DNA of 64,000 bases from assembly GCA_900544095.1 (NCBI GenBank), contig UQTV01000001.1:248001-312000 (forward strand), in the 5' to 3' direction. Position numbers and translations under genes: made by a program. The notes below the pieces were generated by a model. It did no database searches, had not been told where the DNA came from, and worked only from the letters and a program-made list of their open reading frames with translations. This document shows positions 51,271 to 59,208 of the stretch, piece after piece; the first letter of the stretch is position 1; each line of letters starts with the position of its first letter. The DNA comes from an uncultured Collinsella sp. (lineage in GTDB: Bacteria; Actinomycetota; Coriobacteriia; Coriobacteriales; Coriobacteriaceae).

Positions 51271-52790
51271 TCCGCCTCACCGCCGGCGGGCGGCAGGGCC
51301 ACGGCCTTCGCGGCCTCGATGGCCATCGTGTCGGCCATGGCGTTGAGCGCCGCGATGGCCCCGCTCTGCTGCTTCTCGCGTTCCAGGCGGTCGATGGTCG
51401 GCTGGGACAGGCCCACGCCCTCGTAGTAGACGCGGGTGCCCAGCATGCTCTCGTCCGCGGCGGCGAGTTTCGTCCACGCGTCGGCGCGCGCCGCGATGGT
51501 CGGCATCGAGGGGTCCTTGAAGTACGCCTGGACGGCGCGCTGCTCGTCGGTGAGCCCGGATATCGGGACGCCGTCCTTGACCGCCATCATCATCTGCGCG
51601 ACCGTCTCGAGCGCCTCGGCGTTGTGCTCGTTGATCTGCTCCACCTCGAGGATGAGCGGGTCGTTCGCCGCGCCCAGGGCGTCCGAGGACGTGTAGGTGT
51701 TCGACAGCACGCCCAGCTGCGCCAGCGGGACGTTGGTCGCGCCGGAGAACCGCTGCGCGTCGTTCTCGAAGACGCGCGTGAAGTTGTCCGCGGTCGGTGC
51801 GGCGAACTGCCCCACGGTCGGGACGTCGCCGTCCTCGTCCTTGGTGATGGCGAGGAACGACCCGACGTACGCGTTGAACTTGGCAATGGGCGACGGCGGG
51901 GTGGCGGGGCCGCCCTCGTCCCCGTCATCTTCATCGCCCTCCCCGCCGTCCCCGTCCTTCACGGAGAAGAGGTCTTCCTTGGCGCCGAGGATGTATCGCT
52001 GGGGGAACGTAAAGAACTCCGCGCCGACCTCCATGCGCAGCACGTCGCGCATGGCCTTGTCGACGATGCCCAGGATCTCGGGCGTGAGCATGGAGTGGCC
52101 GAGCGGGCGGTCCGGGTCGGGATCGTAGGTGAACACCTCCATGAGCGGGCGACCCATGGGGTTCGGCTCCGTCTCGCAGCCCCACTCATATGGGCCGCCG
52201 CCCGAGCCGATGCGTACCAGTGTGAGCACCGCGTCCGGGAAGTGGCACACGTAGCGGGAGGCGTTGCCCGACCGGTCGACGTCGGCGAGGACGACGCCGC
52301 AGCGGATGCGGCGGGCGTCCTTGTCCCACAGGCAGCAGAACTGGTTCGCGCTGAACACGCGGACTATCGCCTCGGGCTGTCCGGGGCCGCCCCTCATGAC
52401 GGTCATGGCCGACACGCCGTAGGTGAGGGCGCTCGCGCACGCCTGCCGGTAGAGCGACCTCAGGCGGTTCTCGCGCACGAGGCGCTTGAGGTCCTGGTCC
52501 TCCGCGCCGTCGAAGACGAAGCCGTCGAAGACGGAGCGCACGGAGTGCGCCTTGATGGCCTTGGCGCACCACCCGGTGACGCAGTTGACCATCTCGAGCA
52601 TTGGCGGGATGGAGATGCCGAGGCTCTTCATCTCGTTCTTCATGTCGTAGTAGCGCTTGAGGACGGTGTTGCGCGCCGACATGTCGCCCCAGGTGTCGAA
52701 CATGTCCTCCACGGCGGCTCGGTACGGCTCGGGGACGGCGTCGAGGTTCGGCGTCTCGACGGAGGCCCTCTGCCCAATTCTCTGGATCAC
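51267..52790 (-). CDS. Portal protein
   Basis: A 507-residue protein starting at GTG 52790 (IQRIGQRASVETP...), which overlaps the large-terminase TGA as GTGA. SPP1-type portal features: FDTWGDMSARNTVLKRYYDMKNEMKSLGISIPP, VNCVTGWCAKAI, FSANQFCCLWD, and the C-terminal VPLAQLGVLSNTYTSSDALGAANDPLILEVE. An Asp/Glu-rich insert (about 300-320) is notable. It forms the dodecameric DNA gate of the capsid. Confidence 0.9.
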   Translation of the reverse strand: MIQRIGQRASVETPNLDAVPEPYRAAVEDMFDTWGDMSARNTVLKRYYDMKNEMKSLGISIPPMLEMVNCVTGWCAKAIKAHSVRSVFDGFVFDGAEDQDLKRLVRENRLRSLYRQACASALTYGVSAMTVMRGGPGQPEAIVRVFSANQFCCLWDKDARRIRCGVVLADVDRSGNASRYVCHFPDAVLTLVRIGSGGGPYEWGCETEPNPMGRPLMEVFTYDPDPDRPLGHSMLTPEILGIVDKAMRDVLRMEVGAEFFTFPQRYILGAKEDLFSVKDGDGGEGDEDDGDEGGPATPPSPIAKFNAYVGSFLAITKDEDGDVPTVGQFAAPTADNFTRVFENDAQRFSGATNVPLAQLGVLSNTYTSSDALGAANDPLILEVEQINEHNAEALETVAQMMMAVKDGVPISGLTDEQRAVQAYFKDPSMPTIAARADAWTKLAAADESMLGTRVYYEGVGLSQPTIDRLEREKQQSGAIAALNAMADTMAIEAAKAVALPPAGGEAE

Positions 52791-54214
52791 AGTGTCCTCT
52801 GCTTCCTGCGCGGGTTGCGCTTGGTGTTCCTCGCGCCCCACAGCGCGAGCGAGCAAGATTCGAGCGGCTCGGGCGACACGGTCGCGTCCTCGGGGGAGCC
52901 GAAGCCCCACCCGCCGCGGGACCCGATCTTCCTGCGCACGCACTTCCTCGCCGAATCCTCGAGCGTCGGGTCGTAGGTGTGCGCGAGCGTGCCGTCGTTG
53001 AGCGCGTCCACGAAGCCGACGGCGGCGGCGACCACGTCGCGCGTCTGCGGCCTCACGACGTAGCCGCGCGGAGGCTTCATCTCGGCGAGGCGGTCGATGA
53101 GCGCGTCGGCGCCCGACATGCCGTCGATGACGACGACCGACGCGGTCGTGCGGCGGTCGTAGAGCCACTCGGCGAGCTCGCGGGCGCCGCCCGCCGTCGT
53201 TCCGACCCTGATGAGCTCGACGGCGGCCTTGCCCTTGAGCGCGCGCTGGCCGAGCTTGCAGCCCGACAGCGCGTAGGTCGACCCGTCCCTCGAGAACTTC
53301 ACCCCGAAGGCCTTCTTGCCGCGGTACCGGTCGCCGATGGCGTCGATGAGGGCGGCGCCCCACGATTCCCGCGGGATGGCCCTCGTGAGCATGGCGGCCG
53401 GGCTGAACCAGCCCAGGCGCTCGTGGGCGAAGCCGGTGATCGAGCCGCCGGCGAACTCCGTGCGGGTGAAGTCGAGCGACAGGATGATACCCATGCTCGG
53501 GTTCGATTCGTAGATGAGGTCCACCACGTCGTCGAACGTGGCGTCCTGGCGCGGGCACTCGTCCGTGGCCCACGAGCACCACTCGGTGCTCGGGATGTCA
53601 CCGGCGAGGATTGCCGCGCGCGTGCGCGCGAACACGGTGCCGGGGCAGTCCTCGTTGGGCGGCGTGCCCGTGTAGATGATCTGGCGCTCTCCTGTCGCGG
53701 ACGCGGCGAGCGTGTACATGATGGCGTCGTACTGGGAGTCGGTGAGCTCCTGCGCCTCGTCGAACACGACGAGCTGGATGTCATCGAAGCCTCGCGCGCT
53801 TCCGTTGGTGCGCGCCGAGAACTCGATGGAGCCGCCGTTGGTGAGGTAGATGGCCTCCTCGCCGTTCGTGCGGCGGATCCTCTCGACGAGGCACGAGAGC
53901 TCGGGGTGCTCCTTGTCCGTGAAGTAGCGGACGAGTCGGTTGAACGCCTTCTTGGCGGTCTTCACGCGGTGCGCGGTGTGGAGGATGTGCCAGCCGCAGA
54001 CCGCCAGGCGGAACACCTCGTATATCTCGATGACGGCGTTCTTGCCGTTCTGGCGGGGCACGTCCAGGCCGCACGTGACGTAGGCGGGGCGGCCCTCGGC
54101 GTCGCACGCGCACCAGTCGGACAGAACCAGGGACTGCCACTCGATGGGCTCCATGCCCAGGTCCCCGCCGAGCTCCGCGGCGTCCTCGCCCTCGGAGTAG
54201 GCGGCCTCGCCCAC
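52787..54214 (-). CDS. Terminase large subunit
   Basis: A 475-residue protein from GTG 54214. The packaging ATPase has an atypical Walker A (DVPRQNGKNAVIE), Walker B LVVFDEAQEL, coupling motif YTGTPP, and a nuclease domain with GVKFSRDGST and VVIDGMSGADALIDRL. It cuts and pumps DNA into proheads through the portal. The start is uncertain because the frame is open farther upstream over the small subunit; this GTG is the first sensible one after the small subunit stop. Confidence 0.9.
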   Translation of the reverse strand: MGEAAYSEGEDAAELGGDLGMEPIEWQSLVLSDWCACDAEGRPAYVTCGLDVPRQNGKNAVIEIYEVFRLAVCGWHILHTAHRVKTAKKAFNRLVRYFTDKEHPELSCLVERIRRTNGEEAIYLTNGGSIEFSARTNGSARGFDDIQLVVFDEAQELTDSQYDAIMYTLAASATGERQIIYTGTPPNEDCPGTVFARTRAAILAGDIPSTEWCSWATDECPRQDATFDDVVDLIYESNPSMGIILSLDFTRTEFAGGSITGFAHERLGWFSPAAMLTRAIPRESWGAALIDAIGDRYRGKKAFGVKFSRDGSTYALSGCKLGQRALKGKAAVELIRVGTTAGGARELAEWLYDRRTTASVVVIDGMSGADALIDRLAEMKPPRGYVVRPQTRDVVAAAVGFVDALNDGTLAHTYDPTLEDSARKCVRRKIGSRGGWGFGSPEDATVSPEPLESCSLALWGARNTKRNPRRKQRTL

Positions 54215-54221
54215 GGCGACC

Positions 54222-54605
54222 CTATACCGCGGCTCTTGCCTTCCGCGCCTCGTGGCGCTCGGCGATCGAGAAGAGCTTGGTCTGGACGTTCCGGACATCT
54301 GGCGCCCCCTCGTGGCCGTCGGTTATGCCGAGCTGCTTGTTGAGCTGCCTGATCTCCGCCGAAGCGGTCTTCAGGGTCGCTATCTGCGGGAAGGACTTCA
54401 GGTCCCCCATGTCGTTCTGGTAGGCGGTCTGCTCGCCGAAGCTGTCCAGCTCGTCCTGGGCGAGCTGGACAATCTTGTACCACTGGCACAGCAGCGCGAG
54501 CGTAGGCGCGTCGGATTGGGTGAACGAGCGGCCGGCGGTGAGCTCGTCCCATTTGGCGCTCTTCACGGGGTCGCCGGCGACCGCGGCGGGCTTCTCGAGG
54601 GGCAT
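54222..54605 (-). CDS. Terminase small subunit, P27 type
   Basis: A 127-residue protein. Helix-rich region DAPTLALLCQWYKIVQLAQDELDSFG, then LKSFPQIATLKTASAEIRQLNKQLGI; this matches the P27-family small terminase seen with HNH-encoding siphophages. It recognises phage DNA ends for packaging. Confidence 0.87.
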   Translation of the reverse strand: MPLEKPAAVAGDPVKSAKWDELTAGRSFTQSDAPTLALLCQWYKIVQLAQDELDSFGEQTAYQNDMGDLKSFPQIATLKTASAEIRQLNKQLGITDGHEGAPDVRNVQTKLFSIAERHEARKARAAV

Positions 54606-54625
54606 CCGCCACCTCCAATCGGCAT

Positions 54626-54657
54626 AAAAAAGCCGCCCCGAAGGACGGCTTTAAAAA
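54626..54657. terminator. Bidirectional terminator upstream of small terminase
   Basis: AAAAAGCCGCC...GGACGGCTTTAAAAAA: stem AAAGCCG/CGGCTTT with A and T runs on both sides. In minus sense it ends transcripts of the preceding small acidic gene. Confidence 0.7.
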
Positions 54658-54675
54658 ATCCTGAATACCAGCAGC

Positions 54676-54891
54676 CTATCTGAACTGCGAGAGCATCTCG
54701 GCGTACGGGCTCAGCTCGCACGGCTCATAGATAATGTCGCCGCCGTCTTCGGTGCGGTAGTTTCCCGGCGGGAGATACCTGCCGTTGGGGAGCAGGCAGA
54801 GGTTCCCGCGCCACTTGACGCCCTTGGGCATCATCGCCGTGCCGAACTCGTCCTCGTCAAACTCGAAATCATAATCAACGTCGTATGCCAC
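54676..54891 (-). CDS. Small acidic phage protein
   Basis: 71 residues (AYDVDYDFEFDEDEFGTAMMPKG...LLPNGRYLPPGNYRTEDGGDIIYEP). The very acidic N-terminus and beta-type C-terminus could suit a DNA mimic or adaptor. No family recognised; spacing places it in the late operon. Confidence 0.6.
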   Translation of the reverse strand: MAYDVDYDFEFDEDEFGTAMMPKGVKWRGNLCLLPNGRYLPPGNYRTEDGGDIIYEPCELSPYAEMLSQFR

Positions 54892-54907
54892 CTGGCATCA
54901 ACCCCTA

Positions 54908-55570
54908 TCACGCATAGGTGCCGGTCTTCTGGGTCACGAGAAGTCCGCTTTTCTTCGGTTGCTTCTCATAGCTGATCTCAATGCCTATTTTAGCAAACTC
55001 CGAGGTGTAGGCCTTGTTCATAGCTCTCCACATCGCGATTTCGCTCTGGTATTTCCTGCTCATGACCGAAGCGTCGGCTCGCTTTATGGCAGACTTGACG
55101 GCCTTGTCGCTCACGCTTTTCGTCACGAGCGCGGAATAGGTTCCCTCGTTCGACGTCGCGACAATCCTTTTGACGCGTCCTCCGCTCCTGTTGTAGGCCG
55201 AGGCGATGTATTTCAGGTCGCCACCGGAAAGCGGACCGCCCCATTTGCGACCGTCCGCGCCGCCATGAGGATGGTTATGGACAATCGTCGAGACACCCTT
55301 TTCATGGGCGACGGCGGACAGCGGTGCGACCCTGGTCGACCCTTCATTACCAGTCGACCCCAGCGCATGAACATATCCCGCGTCATCGATATAAGCTGAG
55401 TGCTCGTACCTATTGTCCATCAGCTGCTCGCGAAAGCGGGCTATGGCAGACTCCACCGTCGTTCCTCCAGCAGTGCCCTTGTTCAGGGATGCGACCGCGT
55501 AGGCTGACAGTGTCGATCCGTCCTTGGCTGAACGCTTGCCGGAGTAAGAGTATGAGCCCCTACCGCCCAC
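54908..55570 (-). CDS. JAMM/JAB-like metalloprotease-fold protein
   Basis: A 220-residue protein. The stretch STIVHNHPHGG...GGPLSGGDLKYIASAY carries an HxHxnSxxD metal-binding signature (His98, His100, Ser115, Asp118) as in RadC/JAB1-MPN proteins, with the preceding AVAHEKGVS strand. The N-terminus (GGRGSYSYSGKRSAKD) is disordered-looking. In phages such domains are found near head genes. Substrate unknown. It overlaps the upstream ParB/DUF4417 gene by 11 bp. Confidence 0.7.
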   Translation of the reverse strand: MGGRGSYSYSGKRSAKDGSTLSAYAVASLNKGTAGGTTVESAIARFREQLMDNRYEHSAYIDDAGYVHALGSTGNEGSTRVAPLSAVAHEKGVSTIVHNHPHGGADGRKWGGPLSGGDLKYIASAYNRSGGRVKRIVATSNEGTYSALVTKSVSDKAVKSAIKRADASVMSRKYQSEIAMWRAMNKAYTSEFAKIGIEISYEKQPKKSGLLVTQKTGTYA

Positions 55571-56576
55571 GGAAACCGCCTCCCTTGTACTCGACGACCT
55601 CGCAGCCGCCGAAATCGAAACCTATATCGCCGCCGTAGAGCAGCACGCGCGCGGGCTCCAGGCGGCTCATGGCCTCCGCCATGCCATCGCGCCAGACGGC
55701 CAGGGCGCCCTCGTCCCCCTTCACGCCGACGGTCGACACGGCGACGGTCGAGCGGCGCGGGACGCCGTCGAACGCGAAGCGGAAGCTCCGGCGCTGCGCC
55801 CAAGAGAGGGTGGGGACTACACGGAGGCCCTGCTCCTGCCACCAGTGGCCGAGCGCCTGGGAGCGGTAGCGGTTCCACCGCTGCATGGCGTCTGGCATGT
55901 CAAGGTAGAGCGAGAAGTCGGGCGTGAGCACGCAGTCGAAGCCGCGCAGGCACTCGAGGTAGGCCGCGGGGCGGGCCCACACACGCTCGAACTGGTAGTC
56001 GTCGATGAAGAAGTGGCAGCAGCGGTCGGCCTTGTCGGCCTCGGGCGTGCTCTTGGCGTAGTTGAACCCGATCATGTCCGCCGGCTTGGCCATGCAGCGT
56101 TTCATGCGGGGCATGCCGTCGCGGCCGCAGTCGGATCGGCTGACGAGGCGCAGGTTGTACGCATCGTCCGTCCTCAGGCGCTCGTGGCCGTAGTCGAGCC
56201 GTTTACTCTTGAAGTCGAGCCCGAACCTCGACATGTCGAAGTCCTTGAGGCTGCGGACCTCCTCGCGCAGCATCGACTTGTTCCAGGTCGCCACCTCGCC
56301 GGTCTTGTTGTCGGCGATGCGGAAGGCCTTGATCTGCTCGTCCGTCAGGTCGTCGCAGTACTCGATTTTGGAGTCGGGAATCTCGTCCCACCCCAGGCTC
56401 CTGCAAGCCTCGACGCGCGTGTGCCCCCATACAATAACCGGGTGCTCGCGGCTCTCCAGGCCGATGGTCCCGCGCAGCCCGAACTCCTTGATGGAGTCGG
56501 CGACCACGGGGACGGCGGAGGCGTTGTGCCGGGCATTTCGCTCATATGGGACGATGTCGTGTATCTTCACGTACAC
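55560..56576 (-). CDS. ParB/sulfiredoxin-fold protein fused to DUF4417
   Basis: A 338-residue fusion. Residues 1-130 are a ParB-N-like domain (IHDIVPYERNARHNASAVPVVADSIKEFGL, the GHTRVEACRSLGW box and KAFRIADNKTGE). Residues about 165-330 match DUF4417 (IGFNYAKS, LTPDFSLYLDMPDAMQRWNRYRSQALGHWWQEQGLRVVPTLSW, YGGDIGFDFGG). ParB-Srx nuclease or CTPase-like domains combined with DUF4417 occur next to terminases in phages; the reaction is not established. Start is GTG 56576. Confidence 0.82.
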   Translation of the reverse strand: MYVKIHDIVPYERNARHNASAVPVVADSIKEFGLRGTIGLESREHPVIVWGHTRVEACRSLGWDEIPDSKIEYCDDLTDEQIKAFRIADNKTGEVATWNKSMLREEVRSLKDFDMSRFGLDFKSKRLDYGHERLRTDDAYNLRLVSRSDCGRDGMPRMKRCMAKPADMIGFNYAKSTPEADKADRCCHFFIDDYQFERVWARPAAYLECLRGFDCVLTPDFSLYLDMPDAMQRWNRYRSQALGHWWQEQGLRVVPTLSWAQRRSFRFAFDGVPRRSTVAVSTVGVKGDEGALAVWRDGMAEAMSRLEPARVLLYGGDIGFDFGGCEVVEYKGGGFRGR

Positions 56577-56687
56577 ACCCGCCTAGTTTTTCTCGGTTTA
56601 GCTGCGGTTTTGGCTTGACTTCTGCAAAAAAGCGTATTCGGGGGTATTGCGGCCCTGGCGCGGGAGGGTGGCCTGTCACCATCCGGC

Positions 56688-56706
56688 AAAAGACCCCCGT
56701 GGGGTC
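56688..56706 (-). terminator. Terminator after the HNH gene
   Basis: GACCCC-AC-GGGGGTC followed by TTTTG in minus sense, 20 bp past the HNH stop. It separates HNH from the ParB/DUF4417 gene. Confidence 0.6.
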
Positions 56707-56725
56707 GAGTGCCGAGGCGCGTCCC

Positions 56726-57133
56726 CTACCACGAGGTCGTTGCCCGAGGCTGTTTGCCGGGCACGGACGGGGGACCAATAACCGATGCGCGATCGTCCTT
56801 GAGCGCCTTGCACAGCGCGACGAACGTCTCGGGCGAGTTCCAGGCGGCGCGGCGCGCGGCGAGAGCGGACCGGACGGCCGAGACCTCGGCGACGCTGCGG
56901 GCGCGGCGCCAGTTGTTGCAGCAGCGATGTGCGGCGGCGACGTTGTCACGGTCGAAGGGCGATCCGCCGCGGCTGACCGGGACGAGCTCGTCGCACTCGA
57001 AAGCCCGGGGGTCGCCCGCAGGCACCCCGTAGTCTATGGGTAGCCCACATATCCAGCAGGGCCTACCCTGCGAGCGCAGCCACCGCACGACGTGGCGGCG
57101 GCGGGCGCCGTTGGCCTTGCGCGGGTTGCCCAT
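56726..57133 (-). CDS. HNH endonuclease (packaging-associated)
   Basis: A 135-residue HNH protein: zinc Cys pair CWICGLPIDYG, catalytic region CDELVPVSRGGSPFDRDNVAAAHRCCNNWR. HNH proteins encoded a few genes before the terminase pair are required for cos cleavage and packaging in many siphophages. The usual H of the EHxxP-like box is replaced by DELVPV, although the later AHRCCNN histidine is present. Confidence 0.85.
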   Translation of the reverse strand: MGNPRKANGARRRHVVRWLRSQGRPCWICGLPIDYGVPAGDPRAFECDELVPVSRGGSPFDRDNVAAAHRCCNNWRRARSVAEVSAVRSALAARRAAWNSPETFVALCKALKDDRASVIGPPSVPGKQPRATTSW

Positions 57134-57136
57134 CCC

Positions 57137-57346
57137 CTACCACTCCACCGGGGAGCGCCCTCGGTTGGACATGCACGCCTCGATGCCCCCGTAGCGCAGC
57201 GCCTCCAGGCGCACGCCCCCGGCACCCCCCGGTCGGCGGCGCGGCGTCGCCGTGACCCCCAGGGCGCGGCGGAACGCCCACGCCATGACCGTGTCGTGGC
57301 GGCGGGCGGATCGCGCGATGTACTCTCGGCTGACCACGGGCATCAT
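57137..57346 (-). CDS. Small basic protein, first gene of the late operon
   Basis: 69 residues, Arg-rich (MPVVSREYIARSARRHDTVMAWAFRRALGV...), ending 3 bp before the HNH start, so translation is coupled. DNA-binding is possible. No family recognised. Confidence 0.5.
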   Translation of the reverse strand: MMPVVSREYIARSARRHDTVMAWAFRRALGVTATPRRRPGGAGGVRLEALRYGGIEACMSNRGRSPVEW

Positions 57347-57479
57347 CCCCTATTGAATTGAACGTAATAGAAAGGCCGGAATCCCCCGAACTGCTGAAGG
57401 GAACCCCGGCCACTCATCTGTGCTTCCACGCACATCCGACCCGCACACCGCGCGGGCGGCGCTGCGAATCGACACCCTA

Positions 57480-57485
57480 GTTATA
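57480..57485 (-). promoter_or_regulatory. Candidate late promoter -10 (TATAAC)
   Basis: In minus sense GGGATATAACTAG, immediately downstream of a 10-bp iteron array and 134 bp before the first late gene. There is no proper -35 at 17 bp; iterons occupy that place, as expected for an activator-dependent promoter. Confidence 0.45.
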
Positions 57486-57499
57486 TCCCAGAAGAAACC

Positions 57500-57554
57500 T
57501 GCAACGGTCTGCAATTGTGTGCAATCGTCTGCAACTATCTGCAATTGTCTGCAG
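57500..57554. repeat. 10-bp iteron array TGCAAYNNTS (5.5 copies)
   Basis: TGCAACGGTC, TGCAATTGTG, TGCAATCGTC, TGCAACTATC, TGCAATTGTC and TGCAG follow each other without gaps. The near-helical period places every copy on one DNA face. It lies between the regulator gene's terminator and the late genes, so the likely role is binding of the sigma-like regulator encoded at 57628-58080. The rest of 57347-57627 holds only terminator and leader. Confidence 0.8.
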
Positions 57555-57566
57555 TCCCGTAAAGAC

Positions 57567-57599
57567 AAAAGGCCCCGACCGCACAGGGTGATCGGGGCC
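57567..57599 (-). terminator. Terminator of the early operon
   Basis: GGCCCCGA (57571-57578) pairs with TCGGGGCC (57592-57599); in minus sense TTTTGTCTTT follows. It cleanly separates early from late transcription. Confidence 0.85.
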
Positions 57600-57627
57600 G
57601 ACATGCTGACGCAAACCAGCTATCCAA

Positions 57628-58080
57628 TTATATTGCCGCACGGCCCACGCCAGCCCTTGCGGTGGCGATGCCCACCATATCGACCCAGTCCAGGGCCGAT
57701 GACATATCTGAATGAACCGACCTCACCGACACGCCCAGAGTCCCCGCGATCTCCTGCAGCGTGCGGTCCTCGCAGTATCGCAGCTCCAGCACGTCTCCCC
57801 AGCGCTTGCCCGGGTTGGCCGAGCGCACGCCCGCGCAGAGCTCGCGGCCCCGCTCCACCTCATGCCGCAGCTCGGACAGCTCCGCGCCGCTGCGGCGCTC
57901 GTAGTCGATCCGGTCGTCGGTGGACCTCATGAAGTCCGTCCCGTGCGCGCCCTTGCCCACGGCGTCGTAGCGCTGGGCGCGCACCTGCTCGCGCGCCTGC
58001 ATCGACTCGATGACCGCCAGGCGGCGGTCGATGCCGCGCTGGGCGGCCCGTACAGTCTCCAGATATTCCCTTGCGTCCAT
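57628..58080 (-). CDS. Sigma-70 region 4-like late transcription regulator (ArpU/RinA/DUF1492 type)
   Basis: A 150-residue protein. The N-terminal helices (EYLETVRAAQRGIDRRLAVIESM) match the DUF1492 arrangement. The C-terminal VLELRYCEDRTLQEIAGTLGVSVRSVHSDMSSALDWV is a sigma-region-4-like helix-turn-helix. In Gram-positive phages such proteins switch on the packaging, head and tail operon. It is the last early gene, ended by a terminator and followed by iterons. Confidence 0.85.
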   Translation of the reverse strand: MDAREYLETVRAAQRGIDRRLAVIESMQAREQVRAQRYDAVGKGAHGTDFMRSTDDRIDYERRSGAELSELRHEVERGRELCAGVRSANPGKRWGDVLELRYCEDRTLQEIAGTLGVSVRSVHSDMSSALDWVDMVGIATARAGVGRAAI

Positions 58081-58143
58081 GTGACCTCCCGCGTGGTACC
58101 ATGCTCTACGCCATATAGAGGATGCCGGGAGGCGTCTTTGCCA

Positions 58144-58175
58144 AAGGCCGCCGGCGCTCCAACGCCAGCGGCCTT
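58144..58175 (-). terminator. Hairpin before the late regulator gene
   Basis: AAGGCCGC (58144-58151) pairs with GCGGCCTT (58168-58175), with an inner GGCG/CGCC stem. In minus sense it lies 25 bp past the zinc-finger gene and upstream of the regulator. The T-run is short, so it may attenuate rather than stop transcription. Confidence 0.5.
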
Positions 58176-58199
58176 GATTATATATCTACCTGCGGTAAC

Positions 58200-58448
58200 T
58201 CAATATCTCATCGCGACCTCGCGGCGCATGGCCATGATCTCATCGTGCGCCGGGCCCGTGGGCGCCAGGTAGCGGTCGACCTTGTCGCGCTTCGGCTTGG
58301 CGCCCCTGCGCCGGGCCTCCTTCGCGCGGTCCTGATCGTGCTTCCGACGGCAGTCCTCCGAGCAATACTTGGCCTTCGGCGCCTGGGGAATGAAGATCCT
58401 CCCACAGACCGCGCAGCTCCTCTCCTGCACGTCCCACATAACGGTCAT
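58200..58448 (-). CDS. Small zinc-finger protein
   Basis: 82 residues from ATG 58448, eight bases after AGGAGG. CAVCGRIFIPQ...YCSEDCRRKHDQDRAKEARRR is a C2-C2 zinc ribbon followed by a basic helix, a form common in phage DNA- or RNA-binding proteins. Longer upstream reading lacks a ribosome site. Confidence 0.7.
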   Translation of the reverse strand: MTVMWDVQERSCAVCGRIFIPQAPKAKYCSEDCRRKHDQDRAKEARRRGAKPKRDKVDRYLAPTGPAHDEIMAMRREVAMRY

Positions 58449-58549
58449 CTCATCGACCTCCTGCACCTGCGGGCGCGCCGCGCCTCGATGCTCTTGCGCA
58501 CTCGGCGGTTCTCGATGATTATCCGCCACAACCTCTCAAACAACCTCAT
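58445..58549 (-). CDS. 34-residue Arg-rich peptide
   Basis: A short frame (MRLFERLWRIIIENRRVRKS...) whose ATG overlaps the preceding TGA and whose TGA overlaps the next ATG. Reading frames here are chained by 4-bp ATGA overlaps, which argues for real translation. Eleven-plus Arg residues give an amphipathic, basic helix. Confidence 0.45.
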   Translation of the reverse strand: MRLFERLWRIIIENRRVRKSIEARRARRCRRSMR

Positions 58550-58758
58550 CGCTTAGCCTTCCTCGACCTCTTGAGCGCACGGGCCCGGTCGCGTTCCAGC
58601 GCACGCGCCCTCCGCTCCGTCTCCCCGATCTGCTTCGACGTCACGCGCGGCGCGTCTGCCCGTCCGTGCGCGAGCGCCCGGCGCGCGGGACCCGACACCA
58701 GATCGGGCACCGTGCGCCAGGCGGTCGCGCGGAACAGCTCGGCCGCCGAGCGGATCAC
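58546..58758 (-). CDS. Small basic phage protein
   Basis: 70 residues from GTG 58758, overlapping the upstream TGA (GTGA). It ends in a highly basic helix (ETERRARALERDRARALKRSRKAKR). No family recognised; nucleic-acid binding is plausible. Confidence 0.5.
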   Translation of the reverse strand: MIRSAAELFRATAWRTVPDLVSGPARRALAHGRADAPRVTSKQIGETERRARALERDRARALKRSRKAKR

Positions 58759-58970
58759 CGGCTGTTCCAGCTGTCCGCGAGCATGGAGACGGCCTCTTTT
58801 TGCGGCGTCGCCATCAAGCTCCCCCACGCGATACTGTTGGACATCCCGCAGGAGGGACACGTCACGCTCATCACATTGGGCCGGTCCAGGGAACGCTCAC
58901 GCACGTCCTCCACCTTAGGCTCGGCCCCGCACCTGGGGCACGACTTGAACTCGACATCGTTAAAGGTCAC
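58755..58970 (-). CDS. Lar-like zinc-ribbon protein
   Basis: 71 residues: FKSCPRCGAEPKV...MSVTCPSCGMSNSIAWGS...EAVSMLADSWNSR. Two CxxC knuckles and the terminal W-N motif are characteristic of the Lar/restriction-alleviation-like family, small phage proteins some of which modulate host type I restriction. Function here is inferred. Confidence 0.75.
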   Translation of the reverse strand: MTFNDVEFKSCPRCGAEPKVEDVRERSLDRPNVMSVTCPSCGMSNSIAWGSLMATPQKEAVSMLADSWNSR

Positions 58971-59208
58971 AGCTCTCTCCCATCTCCCCGAACTCTGCCT
59001 CGTAGCACCTCGGGCAGACGGCGTAGCCGAACCCCAGGTCGTTGTGGATCAGCCGCGATGTATAGCTCTCGCCGAATGCGAGCTCGCACCCGCACTCCGC
59101 GCAGTCGACCACGGTCGAGAAGTCATCCGCGCACACGCTCGCGCCGTCCGGCACGCGCCAGTCCCTATACTCGGACCGCGCCGGCACCCACCTAATCGCT
59201 CGCTTCAT
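58960..59208 (-). CDS. Small CxxC zinc-binding protein
   Basis: 82 residues from ATG 59208 behind GGGAGG. DCAECGCELAFGESYTS...YAVCPRCYEAEFGE gives two CxxC pairs. Overlaps both neighbours. No family recognised. Confidence 0.6.
   Translation of the reverse strand: MKRAIRWVPARSEYRDWRVPDGASVCADDFSTVVDCAECGCELAFGESYTSRLIHNDLGFGYAVCPRCYEAEFGEMGESCDL

Noticed and set aside
57350..57604. An 84-codon open frame through the iteron array
   Set aside because: The 10-bp period is not a multiple of three and the frame crosses a terminator; this is regulatory DNA.
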